Origin: WHSW01 sp963769945
GTDB lineage: Bacteria; Actinomycetota; Thermoleophilia; Solirubrobacterales; 70-9
DNA length: 64,000 nucleotides
Direction: 5' to 3'
Assembly: GCA_963769945.1 (NCBI GenBank)
Contig: CAVYOA010000007.1
Coordinates: 1 to 64,000, forward strand
The position numbers and the translations under genes were made by a program. Positions 1 to 9,717 of this stretch are shown here, in pieces (within the stretch, counting starts at the first letter, position 1; each line of letters begins with the position of its first letter). The notes beneath the pieces were generated by a model. That model did not search any database. It had not been told where the DNA came from and saw nothing but the letters and a program-made list of their open reading frames with translations.

Positions 1-2
1 CC

Positions 3-2282
3 TGCCATCTCGCTCCCCGTCCCGATCGCGCGGGCGTGGCCACCAGCAGCGTCGACGTCGGCGAGCCGGGCAGGGTAACGGTGGAGCTCGCCGGCGAGAG
101 CGGCGACTGGGACGTCGCCGTGTTCGACGCGACCGGCCGCGCGATCGCGGCTGATGCGTCCCCGGATGCCCAGGAGATCGCGGTCGGATACGCGGCCGAA
201 GCCGGGACCCTCCGCGTGCAGGCGTGCCGCCGCTCGGGTAGCGCGACGTCCGTCCCGGCCACGCTGCGCCACGCCGCGCTTCGCGACGGCGCGCTTGAGA
301 TCGCTAAGCGCAACGCGCCGCAGCTCGTGAGCGTGATGACGCCGACGCCCGTGCAAAAGGATCAGCTGCTCGCGCTCGGGCTGGATATGACCGAGCACGG
401 GGGCACCGAGAGCCTCGGCGTGGTGCTTCACGGTCCCGAGGACGAGGCCGCGCTTCGCAAGGCCGGCTTTTCCTGGCGCGTGCTGGTCGATGACCTGGTC
501 GCCCAGAGCTACCGCCAGCGGCTTGCCGAGAGCCGCCAGGCTGCTCGCATCGCCACGTCTGACCTTCCCAGCGGGCGCGACACGTACCGCACGCTGGCCG
601 ACTACAACGCCGAGATGAAGGAGCTCGCCGACGCCAACCCCGGCGTCGTCCGCCTGATCACGTTGCCGAATAAGACCTGGATGGGCAAGGACGTGATGGC
701 AATCGAGATCACGACCAACGTCGAGGCCAACGACGGCAAGCCGGTGTTCGTCAACATGGGCGTCCACCACGCGCGCGAGTGGCCCTCGGGCGAGCATGCG
801 ATGGAGTGGGCCTACGAGCTGATCAACGGCTACAACGCCGGCAATGAGCGGGCCACCAGCATCGTGCAGAACAGCCGCAACATCGTCCTGCCGATCGTCA
901 ACCCGGACGGCTTCGAGGCGTCGCGGACCCTCGGGCCCCCCGGAGGGCGCGACGAAGCCGTCGACGACACGGCCTACCTGATTGCCGGCGCCGCGACTGG
1001 CGGCGAGTACCGGCGGAAGAACTGCCGCCTCCCGGACAACTCGCAGGCCGGCAACTGCGCGACGTCGACGGGACTCACCGAGAACGGAGTGGACCCGAAC
1101 CGCAACTACGGGGGCCTATGGGGCGGCCCTGGCGCCGAGCCGAGCAACGTGCTCCTGCAGACTTACCGCGGCCCGAGCCCGTTCTCCGAGCCCGAAACGC
1201 GCAACGTCCAGTGGCTCGTTTCCCGCAACCAGGTGATGACGCTGATCACCAACCACACCACCGCCGGCCTCGTGCTGCGCGCGCCCGGCCTCGCGGCGCT
1301 CGGCGACCCGGTGGACGAGAACCGCGGCTATAAGGCGCTTGGCGACGACATGGCGTTGCACAACGGCTACTTCAGCCAGAAGGGGTTCGAGCTCTACGAC
1401 ACGACCGGGACGACCGAGGACTGGAGCTACAACGCAACCGGCGGCTTCGGGTTCACGTTCGAGATCTATTGCGGCGACCTCAACTACGAGACGGGCGATT
1501 GCGACGACCCGGCGTTCCACCCGCTGCACGACACGATGGTGAGGGAGTGGACCGGCGAGAACCCGGTCGCCGACCACACCGACCCCGACGCACCCAACCA
1601 GGGCTTCGACGGCCAGGGCAACCGCGAGGCGTACTACATCGCGGCCGAGAGCACGCTCAACGAACAGCGCCACAGCGTGCTCGAGGGCAGCGCACCGCCC
1701 GGCGCAACGCTACGGCTCGTTAAGGAGTTCAAGACCGAGTCGTTCCCGCAGCCGCCCGACGATGAGCCGATCCTGATCGACGACAGGCTGGAAACGGTCT
1801 ACGACGTCGGCTCGAACGGGAGCGTCCGCTGGCATGTCAACCCGTCCACCCGGCCAATCGTGGCAAAGGACACCGGCGTCGAAGGAGCCGGCGATCCGAG
1901 CCCGCCGCAGATGCAGACCGGCGGCGTCGCCGGCTCGTCGACTACGGGCGACGATCCTGACGATGGCGCCGCGCCGTCAGTTCCGCCCAACGCCAACGAC
2001 AACGACACGATCAACTACAACGACCACCCGATCACGGTCCCTGCGACCGGCGACAACGCGATCATGGACGTGCGTGTCTCATGGTCGTCGCTGGCGAGTG
2101 ACTGGGACGTGAAGCTCTACGAGGACACCAACGGCGACGGCAAGTCGCAGAACACCGAGCCGGTCGTCAGCACGAGCCAGACGGGTCCGAGCAACATCGA
2201 GGAGGTCTCGGCCTCCGCGAACCCGCGCTTGCCGGCGGGCAAGAAGTACGTGCTGCGAGTCGAACAACTACGCCGCCACTGA
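3..2282 (+). CDS. M14 family zinc carboxypeptidase, secreted (5' partial)
   Basis: Metallocarboxypeptidase that removes C-terminal residues from peptides, probably outside the cell. Counting from the GTG at 36, the HxxE zinc motif lies in HHAREW near residue 245, the third zinc ligand is probably the His of TNHTTAG near 406, and the catalytic Glu is in FTFEIYCGD near 475. PNRNYGG matches the substrate-binding Asn-Arg region of the family. The frame is open to the left edge, so the signal peptide is probably outside the window. Pre-peptidase-like beta domains flank the catalytic core. The last codons before the stop at 2282 are out of frame with the natural continuation, so the gene really extends to about 2864. 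Confidence 0.85.
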   Translation, partial: CHLAPRPDRAGVATSSVDVGEPGRVTVELAGESGDWDVAVFDATGRAIAADASPDAQEIAVGYAAEAGTLRVQACRRSGSATSVPATLRHAALRDGALEIAKRNAPQLVSVMTPTPVQKDQLLALGLDMTEHGGTESLGVVLHGPEDEAALRKAGFSWRVLVDDLVAQSYRQRLAESRQAARIATSDLPSGRDTYRTLADYNAEMKELADANPGVVRLITLPNKTWMGKDVMAIEITTNVEANDGKPVFVNMGVHHAREWPSGEHAMEWAYELINGYNAGNERATSIVQNSRNIVLPIVNPDGFEASRTLGPPGGRDEAVDDTAYLIAGAATGGEYRRKNCRLPDNSQAGNCATSTGLTENGVDPNRNYGGLWGGPGAEPSNVLLQTYRGPSPFSEPETRNVQWLVSRNQVMTLITNHTTAGLVLRAPGLAALGDPVDENRGYKALGDDMALHNGYFSQKGFELYDTTGTTEDWSYNATGGFGFTFEIYCGDLNYETGDCDDPAFHPLHDTMVREWTGENPVADHTDPDAPNQGFDGQGNREAYYIAAESTLNEQRHSVLEGSAPPGATLRLVKEFKTESFPQPPDDEPILIDDRLETVYDVGSNGSVRWHVNPSTRPIVAKDTGVEGAGDPSPPQMQTGGVAGSSTTGDDPDDGAAPSVPPNANDNDTINYNDHPITVPATGDNAIMDVRVSWSSLASDWDVKLYEDTNGDGKSQNTEPVVSTSQTGPSNIEEVSASANPRLPAGKKYVLRVEQLRRH

Positions 2283-2864
2283 GAACTACGAGGTCGAGAT
2301 CACCTTCTCGCCGCCGCTGCCGTTCGAGCCTGCTCAGGTCGAGCGCTACACGCTGACCTGCGAGAAGGGCGGGCAGGTGTTCGACACCCAGCAGGTCCAG
2401 ATCGACCGCGGCGAGGTCAAGGCAGCTCGACTTGAGCGCGTGCTCGCAGGGCATTGCGGCCGCCGAGGGCGGCCAGACCCCCGGCGCGGGCGGCCCCGGG
2501 TCCTACAACGAGGGCCCGTGCTCGAACCGGATCGAGGGCAGTGGCAAGAACGACAAGTTGACGCGGCACCGCGGGCTCGGACCGCCTCGCCGGCAAGGGC
2601 GGTCGCGACCGCCTCCGCGGCGGACGCGGCGACGACTGCGTGCGCGGCGGCGGCGGCAAGGACAAGCTCAGCGGCAACGGCGGTCGCGACGAGCTCAAGG
2701 GCGGCCGCGGCGGCGACACCCTCAAAGGCGGCGGCGGGCGCGACGTCATTCGCTCTGCCCGCGGCGGTCGCGACAGGATCGACTGCGGCCCGGGCCGCGA
2801 CAAGGCCTTCATCACCGCGGGCAAGGACCGCGTGCGGCGATGCGAGCGCGTCGTCAAACGCTGA
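2263..2864 (+). pseudogene. Frameshifted C-terminus of the M14 carboxypeptidase with RTX-like Gly/Asp tail
   Basis: The protein sequence continues after three apparent one-base shifts (near 2262, 2430 and 2564). First comes the end of a beta domain (NNYAATENYEVEITF), then a linker (GSYNEGPCSNRIEG), then about 90 residues of RTX-like nonapeptide repeats such as GGRDRLRGGRGDD and GGRDELKGGRGGD. It ends in DRIDCGPGRD and DRVRRCERVVKR, a tail style I associate with Thermoleophilia secreted proteins. The repeats suggest calcium-dependent folding or surface retention. The shifts could be sequencing errors or real decay. Confidence 0.6.
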
Positions 2865-2883
2865 CGCCAGGCCTCGTCCGAGC

Positions 2884-4050
2884 TCAGCGCAGGCGTGCGG
2901 GCGATCACCAGCCGCTGGATCTCGTTCGTGCCCTCGTAGATCTGGGTGATCTTCGCGTCGCGCATCATCCGCTCGACCGGGTACTCGTTGACGTAGCCGT
3001 AGCCGCCGAGCACCTGCACGGCCTCGGTCGTCACCGCCATCGCGGTGTCGGAGGCGATCAGCTTCGCCATCGCCGAGTACTTGCCCATGTCGGCGTCGCC
3101 GGCGTCGACCTTCGACGCCGCGCGGTAGAGCAGCTCGCGCGCCGCCGCGGTCTGCGACTCCATGTCGGCGAGCTTGAACTGGATCCCCTGGAAGGCGGCG
3201 ATCGGCTTGCCGAACTGCTTGCGCTCCTGGGCGTAGGCGGCGGCGTAGTCGGTCGCGCCCTGGGCGAGGCCGACGGCCTGCGCGGCGACGCCGAGGCGCG
3301 AGCGGTCGAGCGTCCCCATCGCGACCTTGAAGCCCTGGTTCTCGTCGCCGATCAGGTTCTCGGCCGGGACGCGGACGTTGTCGAAGATCGGCTGGCCGGT
3401 GGGCGAGCCGCGGATGCCCATCTTCTTCTCGAGCTTGCCGACCGAGAAGCCCTCGCGGTCGGCCTCGACGACGAAGGCCGAGATCCCGCGCGAGTGGCCC
3501 TCGTCGGGGTCTGTGACCGCGAAGCAGATGTAGAAGTCGGCGACGCCGAGGTTGGTGATCCAGTTCTTGGTCCCGTCGATCACCCATTCGTCGCCGTCGC
3601 GGACCGCCTTGGTCCGCATCCCGCCCGGATCCGAGCCGGCGTCGGGCTCCGAGAGCGCGAACGCCGGCGACCACTCGCCCGAGGCGCACTCGGGCAGGAA
3701 GCGCTGCTTTGAGCTCGTCGCGAGCCGAAGAGGCTGATCGGCAGCGTGCCGAGCTCCTGCACCATCAGGATCAGCGCCGAGGACGCGCACGCCTTGGCCA
3801 CCTCCTCGATCGCCATGTTGAGCATCAGCGTGCCCGGTGCCGGTGCCGCCGTGCTCCTCGGAGAACGGCAGGCCCATGAGGTCGTGGCTGGCGAACAGCT
3901 CGCGGATGTCGGTCGGGTACTCGGCCTTCTCGTCGATCTCGCCCGCCCGCGGCGCGACCTGCTCGACGACCATCTTGCGGATCGTCTCGCGGAAGTCCTC
4001 GAACTCCTGCGGGATCGAGTAGGCGGGTCGACGCTCGTCTCGGTGCTCAT
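2884..4050 (-). CDS. Acyl-CoA dehydrogenase (short/medium-chain type), frame-interrupted
   Basis: FAD-dependent alpha,beta-dehydrogenation of acyl-CoA, the first step of beta-oxidation. Recognisable parts in order are ELFASHDLMGLPFSEEHGGTG, AIEEVAKACASSALILMVQE, FALSEPDAGSDPGG, KNWITNLGVADFYICFAV, QERKQFGKPIAAFQGIQFK, VLGGYGYVNEYPVERMMRD and the C-terminal IYEGTNEIQR, whose Glu is the catalytic base in short/medium-chain enzymes. The start MSTETSVDPP is in another frame from the body, with shifts near 4025, 3830 and 3715. The C-terminus also needs a shift near 2890 to reach a stop at 2884. Rejoined length is about 388 residues, normal for the family. It starts 6 bp after the M43 gene ends. 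Confidence 0.8.
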
Positions 4051-4055
4051 CTGCG

Positions 4056-5706
4056 TCAGGCTAGACGGCCAGCTCGTCGAGGGCTACGCTTGACCCTGAT
4101 CGAGGCCGTCTGCGTCGGCAGAGCCGCCGTCGAGCCGGTGGCGGTGATCGTTGACCTTCGCCTTCGCCTTCCAGCCGTCTCTCGAGCAGCGCGAGCAGCT
4201 TGCGCTGCTTGGACTTCGCGAGCTTCAGCCGCAGCTTCGCCGATCCGTTCGCTTGCGCCTGCGCGGACGCCGGCTTCAGCTTGAAGGTCTTCTTCGCCCG
4301 GCGGCCCTGTTGGCGCGCCGGAGCCGCTTGGCGATGATCTTGCCGGTCGGCCGTCAGCTCGCAGGCTCGCTGCCGCAGCTGCCGGTGATCGAGAGCTTGC
4401 GCAGCTTCTGCTTCGCCTTCGCCTTCGCGTCGAGCTCGACGCCACCGCCGCCACCACCGCCGCCGCCACCGCCGCCACCGACCGCCGCCACCGCCAGGGG
4501 TGACGGTCACGCTGATCGTCGCGGTGTCGCTGGCGCCGAAGACGTCGGTCGCCCGGACGCTGAACGAGTCCGGGCCCGCATAGCCGGCCGCCGGTGTGTA
4601 GGTGAGCGCGGCGCCGCTGCCGCTGAGCGTGCCGTGGTCGGGCTGGTCGCCGATCGCGTAGGTGAGCGCGTCACCGTCGGGGTCGCTGGCGCGATGCGTC
4701 GACTGCCACTGCCTGGCCCGCCGGGGTCGAGAGCGACCGGTCGGCGCGCCGTCGGAGCGCCGTTGCGGTACTGCGGCGGTCTGGTCGTGCATGCGATCGG
4801 TCTGGCCGGCGTGAACCGGTCCATGCACGCGTCGTCGGCTGTAGTCCATGAAGTTCTCGACCGGGTCGTTGCCCGGCCGACGGGGCAGCTGTCGGTCGCC
4901 GGCGGAGCAGCCGAAGTACGGCTCGCCTCCGGCTCGGTGTCGTCGACGAAGTCGCCCGGTGGGCCGCAGCCGCCCTGGAAGGTGTGAAAGAGGCCGAGCC
5001 AGTGGCCGACCTCGTGGGTGGCCGTGTCGCCGAGGCCGTACGGCGCTGCGGACCCGCCCGGGAGCGACTCGTTCTCGACCACCACCCCGTCCATCACCGG
5101 GTCGCCGGCGTACTCGTCGGGAAACGTGGCCCAGCCGAGCAGGGTCGCTGAGGTCGACGACGTAGAGGTTGAGCGCCCGGGCGCCGCCCTCGCGCAGCGC
5201 CGTCTTCATCGCCGCTCTCCTCGGGCGTGTCGACCTCGAGTCGGCGACCAGCTCGGGTTGATCGTCACGTCGGTGTCGATCAGCTCGAAGACGACGCCGG
5301 TGTTGTCGCCCCCGCCGTGCCGCCGTTGAAGCGAGTCGTTGAGGACGCTGATCTGATCGGTGATCCGCTGCGGCGGCACTACGCCGACCGCCGGCGCTGT
5401 CCTGGATCACGTGGACGTAGACGGGGACCCGGATCGGACCGGTGGCGCGGGCTCGCTGGGCCGGTCGCGGCCGCGGCGTCGCGAGCGCGCGCTCGTAGGC
5501 CTCCTCGACGTTCGGCTCGACCATGCCCGCCGCGGCGGCTTCCTCGGAGACGCGGGCGTGCGACTTGCGCGTCGGCTCCCGAGCGCGAACGGGTCGCAGT
5601 CGACGGATCCCGGGCGTGCCATCGCTGCCGCTGGCGGCGGTCGGACCCAGCGCGACGATCGCGGCGCAGGACACGACGGTGACAGAGGCCTGCCTTGAAT
5701 CGCCAT
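4056..5706 (-). CDS. M43 (cytophagalysin/pappalysin-type) secreted metalloprotease, frame-interrupted
   Basis: Extracellular zinc endopeptidase. The pieces read as a hydrophobic signal (SVTVVSCAAIVALG), a propeptide with SEEAAAAGMVEPNVEEAYER, VPVYVHVIQD, ALNLYVVDLSD, and the extended zinc motif HEVGHWLGLFHTF near 4990. ENFMDYSDDACMDRFTPGQ-like sequence follows (M43 Met-turn, NFMDY). After the catalytic domain comes a cadherin-like or Ig-like repeat (DPDGDALTYAIG to ISVTVTP), a run of about 13 glycines (about 4440-4500) and a basic C-terminal domain rich in Lys/Leu. At least five frame changes are needed. I chose the ATG at 5706 because the signal peptide follows it after one shift. Confidence 0.7.
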
Positions 5707-5749
5707 CGTGCGATCGTAGCCGCGTTCGGCGGCTGGTCGAGGCATGGCG

Positions 5750-6481
5750 AAACCGATCGTCTTGTCGCGTCGAGCGCAGCTCGGACGCGACCAGCTCGCC
5801 GAGCACGCGGTAGCCGGCGATCGACGGGTGGTCGCCGTCGGCGGTGAGCTTCGCGAGCATCAGTCCTGGCGCGTCGGGATCCTCGAGCTCGTCGTGAAAG
5901 CCGATCAGCGGCACACCTTCCTCGCGTGCCGATCTCGGCGATCAGCCGGTTGAGCTCGGCGATCGGCTCGTCGGCGACGGGGTGGCCGTTGTTCCATGGC
6001 AGCACGTCGGCGATCGAGACCTCGAGCCCGAGCCTGCGCAGCCGGCTTCGACCATCGCGCCGCAGATCATCGGCCGCGTCTGCGACGGGCCGCCCTGTGC
6101 GATGTCGTTGATCCCGCCCTGGACGATGAGCACGTCGGGCTCATCGTCGACGCACGCGTCGAGGCGCTGGCCGATCTCGTCGGTGCGCTCGCCGAAGACG
6201 CCGCAGTTTCGAAAACCAAGCCCTGGGTCAGCCTGCGTCGCCCAGTACTCGTACTGGCTGCGCTGGTCGTCGCCGAACCCGAGCGCCGCGCGTGCCTCGG
6301 GATCGGGGTCATATCCCGGCGTGCCCGAGGTGATCGAGTCCCCAAGCGCGACGACCTCGACCTCAGCCGAGCCAGCTTGCTCGCTGGCCGGGCTCTCGGC
6401 CGCCTCGTCCGCGCCGCAGCCGCCGGCCGCCGGCGCCAGCGCGACGGCGGCAAACGCTAGGCACCTACGTATACATGCCAC
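5750..6481 (-). CDS. SGNH/GDSL-family hydrolase, probable lipoprotein, frame-interrupted
   Basis: Esterase or acyl hydrolase of the SGNH superfamily. All blocks are visible: ALGDSITSGTPG (nucleophile Ser), GVFGERTDEI (Gly block), QGGINDIAQGG (Asn block) and DGDHPSIAGY (Asp/His pair). The N-terminus has a signal sequence with a Cys in PAAGGCGAD that fits a lipobox. One shift near 6045 moves the frame to EVSIADVLPWNNGHP and another near 5925 to VPLIGFHDELEDPDAP. The exact C-terminus is unclear because no stop follows closely in any frame. Its start overlaps the end of the SDR gene by 17 bases, so the two are probably co-transcribed. Confidence 0.75.
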
Positions 6482-7296
6482 CGAACTGTCCGCCCGTCAC
6501 GTTCAAGCACTGGCCGTGGACGTAGTTCGACAGCTCTGAGCACAGGAACAGCACCGGCGCGGCAGCTTCCTCCGGCTGAGCAGGGCGCCCGAGCGGGATG
6601 ATCATCGCCGCCATCGAACGCATCTGCTCGGGGATGCCGAGGTCGACCTCCTCGCCGTCGCCGACCGAGACCGTCTCGCCCTTCTCCTTGGCCTGTGTCA
6701 GCCGCGTCTCGATGAAGCCGAAGGCGACCGCGTTGCAGTTGATCTTGAACTGGCCCCACTCCTTGGCCAGCGTCTTGGTGAAGCCGACGACCCCGGCCTT
6801 GGCCGCCGAGTAGTTGACCTGCCCGGCGTTGCCCATCGTGCCCGAGATCGAGGAGATGTTGACGATCTTGCGAAAGCGCTCGGTGCCCTCGGCGGCTTCG
6901 GCCTTGGCCGCCTCGCGCCAGTGCGGCGCGATCGCACGGGTGACGCGGAAGGGGACGATCGTGTGGATGTCGAGCATCGCCTGAAACTGCTCGTCGCTCA
7001 TCTTGTGCACGACCGAGTCCCAGGTGTAGCCGGCGTTGTTGACGATGATGTCGACTTCGCCGAACGCTTCGATGCGCCTTGGCAACGAGCTCGTCAGGGA
7101 CGCCCGGCTTGGTCAGGTCGCCGGCGAAGACGGCCGTCTCGCCCTCGATCTCCGACGCCGCCTGCTCGGCGATCTCGCCGTCGATGTCGTTGATCAGGAC
7201 CTTGGCGCCCTCGTTGATGAACAGCTCCGCGGTCGCGCGGCCGATCCCGCGCGCCGAGCCGGTGACGATCGCGGCCTTGCCGTCAAGCAATCCCAT
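6465..7296 (-). CDS. Short-chain dehydrogenase/reductase (FabG-like), one frameshift
   Basis: NAD(P)-dependent oxidoreductase, probably acting on 3-hydroxyacyl or 3-ketoacyl substrates given its acyl-CoA dehydrogenase neighbours. Seen: cofactor loop TGSARGIG near residue 12, NNAG near 90, Ser in NISSISG and the YxxxK pair in NYSAAKAG, ending at VTGGQFGGMYT. A single extra base near 7078 splits DELVAKA from IEAFGEVDIIVNNAG. Rejoined length of about 276 residues fits a FabG-type SDR with a small insert after the active site. Upstream on the same strand is an acyl-CoA dehydrogenase (70-bp gap). Confidence 0.85.
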
Positions 7297-7366
7297 CTTC
7301 TAAATCACTCCCTGGTTAGGTTTCTGAGTTCGCGCACCGAGCGGTGCGAGCGCCGGACTTTAAGGG

Positions 7367-8606
7367 TCAGAGCCCCAGCTGGCGGCCGAGGATCTCCTTC
7401 ATGATCTCGTCGGTGCCGCCGCCGATCGGCCCCAGCCTCGCGTCGCGGAGCGCGCGCTCGACCCCGTATTCGCGCATATAGCCGTACCCGCCGAAGATCT
7501 GCACGCACTCGTCGGCGACCTCGACACAGGCTCGTTGTGAGTGCAGCTTCGCCATCGTCACCTCGCGCAGGCCGGCGCTGATCGAGGGGTGGCCGAGCTC
7601 GCCGCGGGCGATCGCCTCGCGGCGCTCATCTTCGGGTCCGATGAACTCGCGCAGGGCGTGGTAGGTCAGAGCGCGGGCCGACTCGGCTTTCAGCGCCAGC
7701 TCGGCGATCTTGTGGCGGATCACCTGAAACTTGGCGATCGGCCGGCCGAACGCTTCGCGCTCGAGCGCGTAGCTGATCGCCGTCTCCAGCAATCGATGCA
7801 TGCCGCCAACCGCCCCGAGCGCCATCAACAGTCGTTCCCACTGGAAGTTGGCCATGATCAGATAGAAGCCGCCGTTCGAGGGGCCCGAGCAGGTTCTCAT
7901 CGGGCACCTCGACGTCGCTGAAGGCGAGCTCGGCCGTGTCGGAGGAATGCCAGCCCATCTTCTCCAGCTTCGCCGTCACTTCGTAACCGGGCATCTCGCG
8001 TTCGAGCAGCAGGAAGGAGATCCCGTGGTGGCCGCCGTCTGGCGTGGTCTTCACAGCGCAGACAAGGAAGTCGGCGCGCACGCCGTTGGTGATGAAGGTC
8101 TTGGCGCCGTTGACGACCCAGCCGTTGTCGACACGGCGGGCGTGAGTGCGGATCGAGGCGACGTCCGAGCCCGCGCCCGGCTCGGTGATCCCGAGCGCCG
8201 CAACCCGCTCGCCCTGGATCGCCGGGCGCAGAAAGCGCTCGTGCTGGTCGGGGGTGCCGAACTTGTATACGGGCGGGGTCGCGATCCCGGTGTGGGCGCC
8301 AAGGCCGGCGCCGACCCCGCCGGAGGCGCCGGCTGCCGCAAGCTCCTCGGCCCAGACCGCGTCGTGGACGTAATCGCCGCCCTGGCCGCCAAGCTCGGCC
8401 GGGTACTTGAGGCCGAGGAAGCCGAGCTCGGCGGCGCGGGTGTAGAGCTCACGGGGGAACTCGCGCGCTTCTTCCCAGGCGTCGACATTGGGCGCGATCT
8501 CCGCTCGCACCCACCGATGGATCGTCTCGCGAAGCTGCGCATGCTCGTCTGCGAACGGAGGCATCAGCGCTCGTGCCCCCGAGTCTTTGATCACGTTCGC
8601 CTCCAC
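7367..8606 (-). CDS. Acyl-CoA dehydrogenase (long-chain/isovaleryl-type), one frameshift
   Basis: FAD acyl-CoA dehydrogenase. N-terminal half: GFLGLKYPAELGGQGGDYV, ALGITEPGAGSDVASIRT, KTFITNGVRADFLVCAV. C-terminal half: REAFGRPIAKFQVIRHKIAE, QIFGGYGYMREYGVERALRD, GGGTDEIMKEILGRQLGL. The usual YEGT Glu is replaced (IGGGTDEI), but a Glu is present in NFQWERLLMAL, the position used as base in long-chain and isovaleryl-CoA dehydrogenases. One shift near 7885 separates the halves. An extra stretch of about 20 residues (REFIGPEDERREAIARGE) lies before REVTMAKL. Start is the ATG at 8606. Confidence 0.85.
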
Positions 8607-8653
8607 GCCGCCATCCTCCCATTTGCGACCGCTGCCAGCGCTACCGTCCGCTC

Positions 8654-8758
8654 ATGCTGAAGGGCTTTCGCGACTGTCCGCAATGTCTGACCGGTATTCC
8701 GGCGAAGGCGACGCGCTGCGCCTACTGCACGTCCGAGGTCGTGCCCGCAGTCTCCTGA
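8654..8758 (+). pseudogene. mscL remnant: N-terminus fused directly to the C-terminal zinc-ribbon tail
   Basis: A 34-residue frame, MLKGFRDCPQCLTGIPAKA followed by TRCAYCTSEVVPAVS. MLKGFRD is the classic start of the large-conductance mechanosensitive channel MscL (normally MLKGFRDF..RGNVVDLA). The two CxxC pairs match the cytoplasmic tail of actinobacterial MscL. Both membrane helices and the loop (roughly 110-120 residues) are absent, so no channel could form. Either a clean in-frame deletion or a consensus/assembly deletion. The 3' 37 bases overlap the DUF4393 gene on the opposite strand. It could instead be a genuine tiny zinc-ribbon protein. Confidence 0.55.
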
Positions 8759-9558
8759 TCGCTGATCGCCTCGAACTCGGCGGTGTCGAGCGGTAGGCAG
8801 TACTCGCAGAAATGGCCGCCGAACGGAGTCAGCGTGATGCTTCGGCGCACGATCCTGGCCCGGCCGGTCGAACGAATGGCCTCGATTACGTCCGGCTGGG
8901 CCTCCAGCACCTGGTAGGCGGCCGGGTCCGAGAGCTCGTCGCGCGAGAACCAGATCAAGCCGAGGCGAAACAGGTTCGAGAGGTAGGCGGGCACGCGGTC
9001 TCTGTGGCGACAGCCGGCGTGGACGCCGATCATCGTCAGGCCTGGTGCGACGACGATCGAGCCGACGTCCAGCGGTCGCCAGGTGCGCACGTCGACGGCG
9101 GACTGAGGCCCTTCGGTTGCGAGCAAGCGCAGGATCCGCGCCTCGTCGGGGGAGAGCTCGCTGAGGATGCGCGCGTAGGCCGGGTGGTCGTCGCCTTGCT
9201 CACCCAGCTCCGACGAGCGCGTCAGTAGGTGATAGCCGCGCTCGCGCAACGGCTGGTTCGAGTCGGTGGTGCCACCGAGCATGCCGCTGAGACGGCCCTG
9301 AAGCTCGCTTACCCCGAGCGCCCGCTGAGCAGCGCCAAGGACCTCGTCGCGGGCGTCGGAAAGCAGCCCCAGTGGCGACTCGCCGGTCAGCGCCGCCCGT
9401 CCGACTCGCCGGCTCGCTCGGATCGCGCTTTGAGCTGACCACTCGGCGGTGCGCCACCAGGCGCCCGCCGCGATCCGAACGAGCCCGGGCGCTGCCTCCA
9501 ACGCGGTGGGGTCGTCACCTCGGTCGCGTTGCTCGGCTCTGCTGCTTGGATCTGCCAT
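8722..9558 (-). CDS. DUF4393 (Abi-alpha-like) domain protein
   Basis: A 278-residue soluble protein. The block HPAYARILSELSPDEARILR and the following LLATEGPQSAVDVR match the DUF4393 family, some members of which are linked to abortive infection. Upstream is an amphipathic region with LVRIAAGAWWRTAEWSAQS. C-terminal: NLFRLGLIWF and ITLTPFGGHFCEYCLP, the family's typical ending. No toxin-antitoxin partner or phage gene is next to it, so a defence role is not supported here beyond family membership. Start ATG at 9558; the 159-bp gap to the next plus-strand gene presumably holds divergent promoters. Confidence 0.65.
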   Translation of the reverse strand: MADPSSRAEQRDRGDDPTALEAAPGLVRIAAGAWWRTAEWSAQSAIRASRRVGRAALTGESPLGLLSDARDEVLGAAQRALGVSELQGRLSGMLGGTTDSNQPLRERGYHLLTRSSELGEQGDDHPAYARILSELSPDEARILRLLATEGPQSAVDVRTWRPLDVGSIVVAPGLTMIGVHAGCRHRDRVPAYLSNLFRLGLIWFSRDELSDPAAYQVLEAQPDVIEAIRSTGRARIVRRSITLTPFGGHFCEYCLPLDTAEFEAISDQETAGTTSDVQ

Positions 9559-9717
9559 CGCCCGTCAGGCTATCCGTGAATCGGTGACAGGGTGTCGATC
9601 TTGCGGCCGTGACCTCACACGGGCGGGCGATCGAGCGCGCGACGAACCCGTGCAGCGATCATTCCCCAAGCGCCGACTAGCGGAGCTTTCGACGCGAGGA
9701 CGTGTTGAATACGGGAT

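Noticed and set aside
2640..2864. Gly-rich repeats as a CRISPR or DNA satellite
   Set aside because: Units are irregular protein-coding nonapeptides with no spacers.
2346..3689. Long minus-strand frame through the carboxypeptidase tail
   Set aside because: Only the acyl-CoA dehydrogenase part is real; the remainder is low-complexity antisense of the RTX-like repeats.
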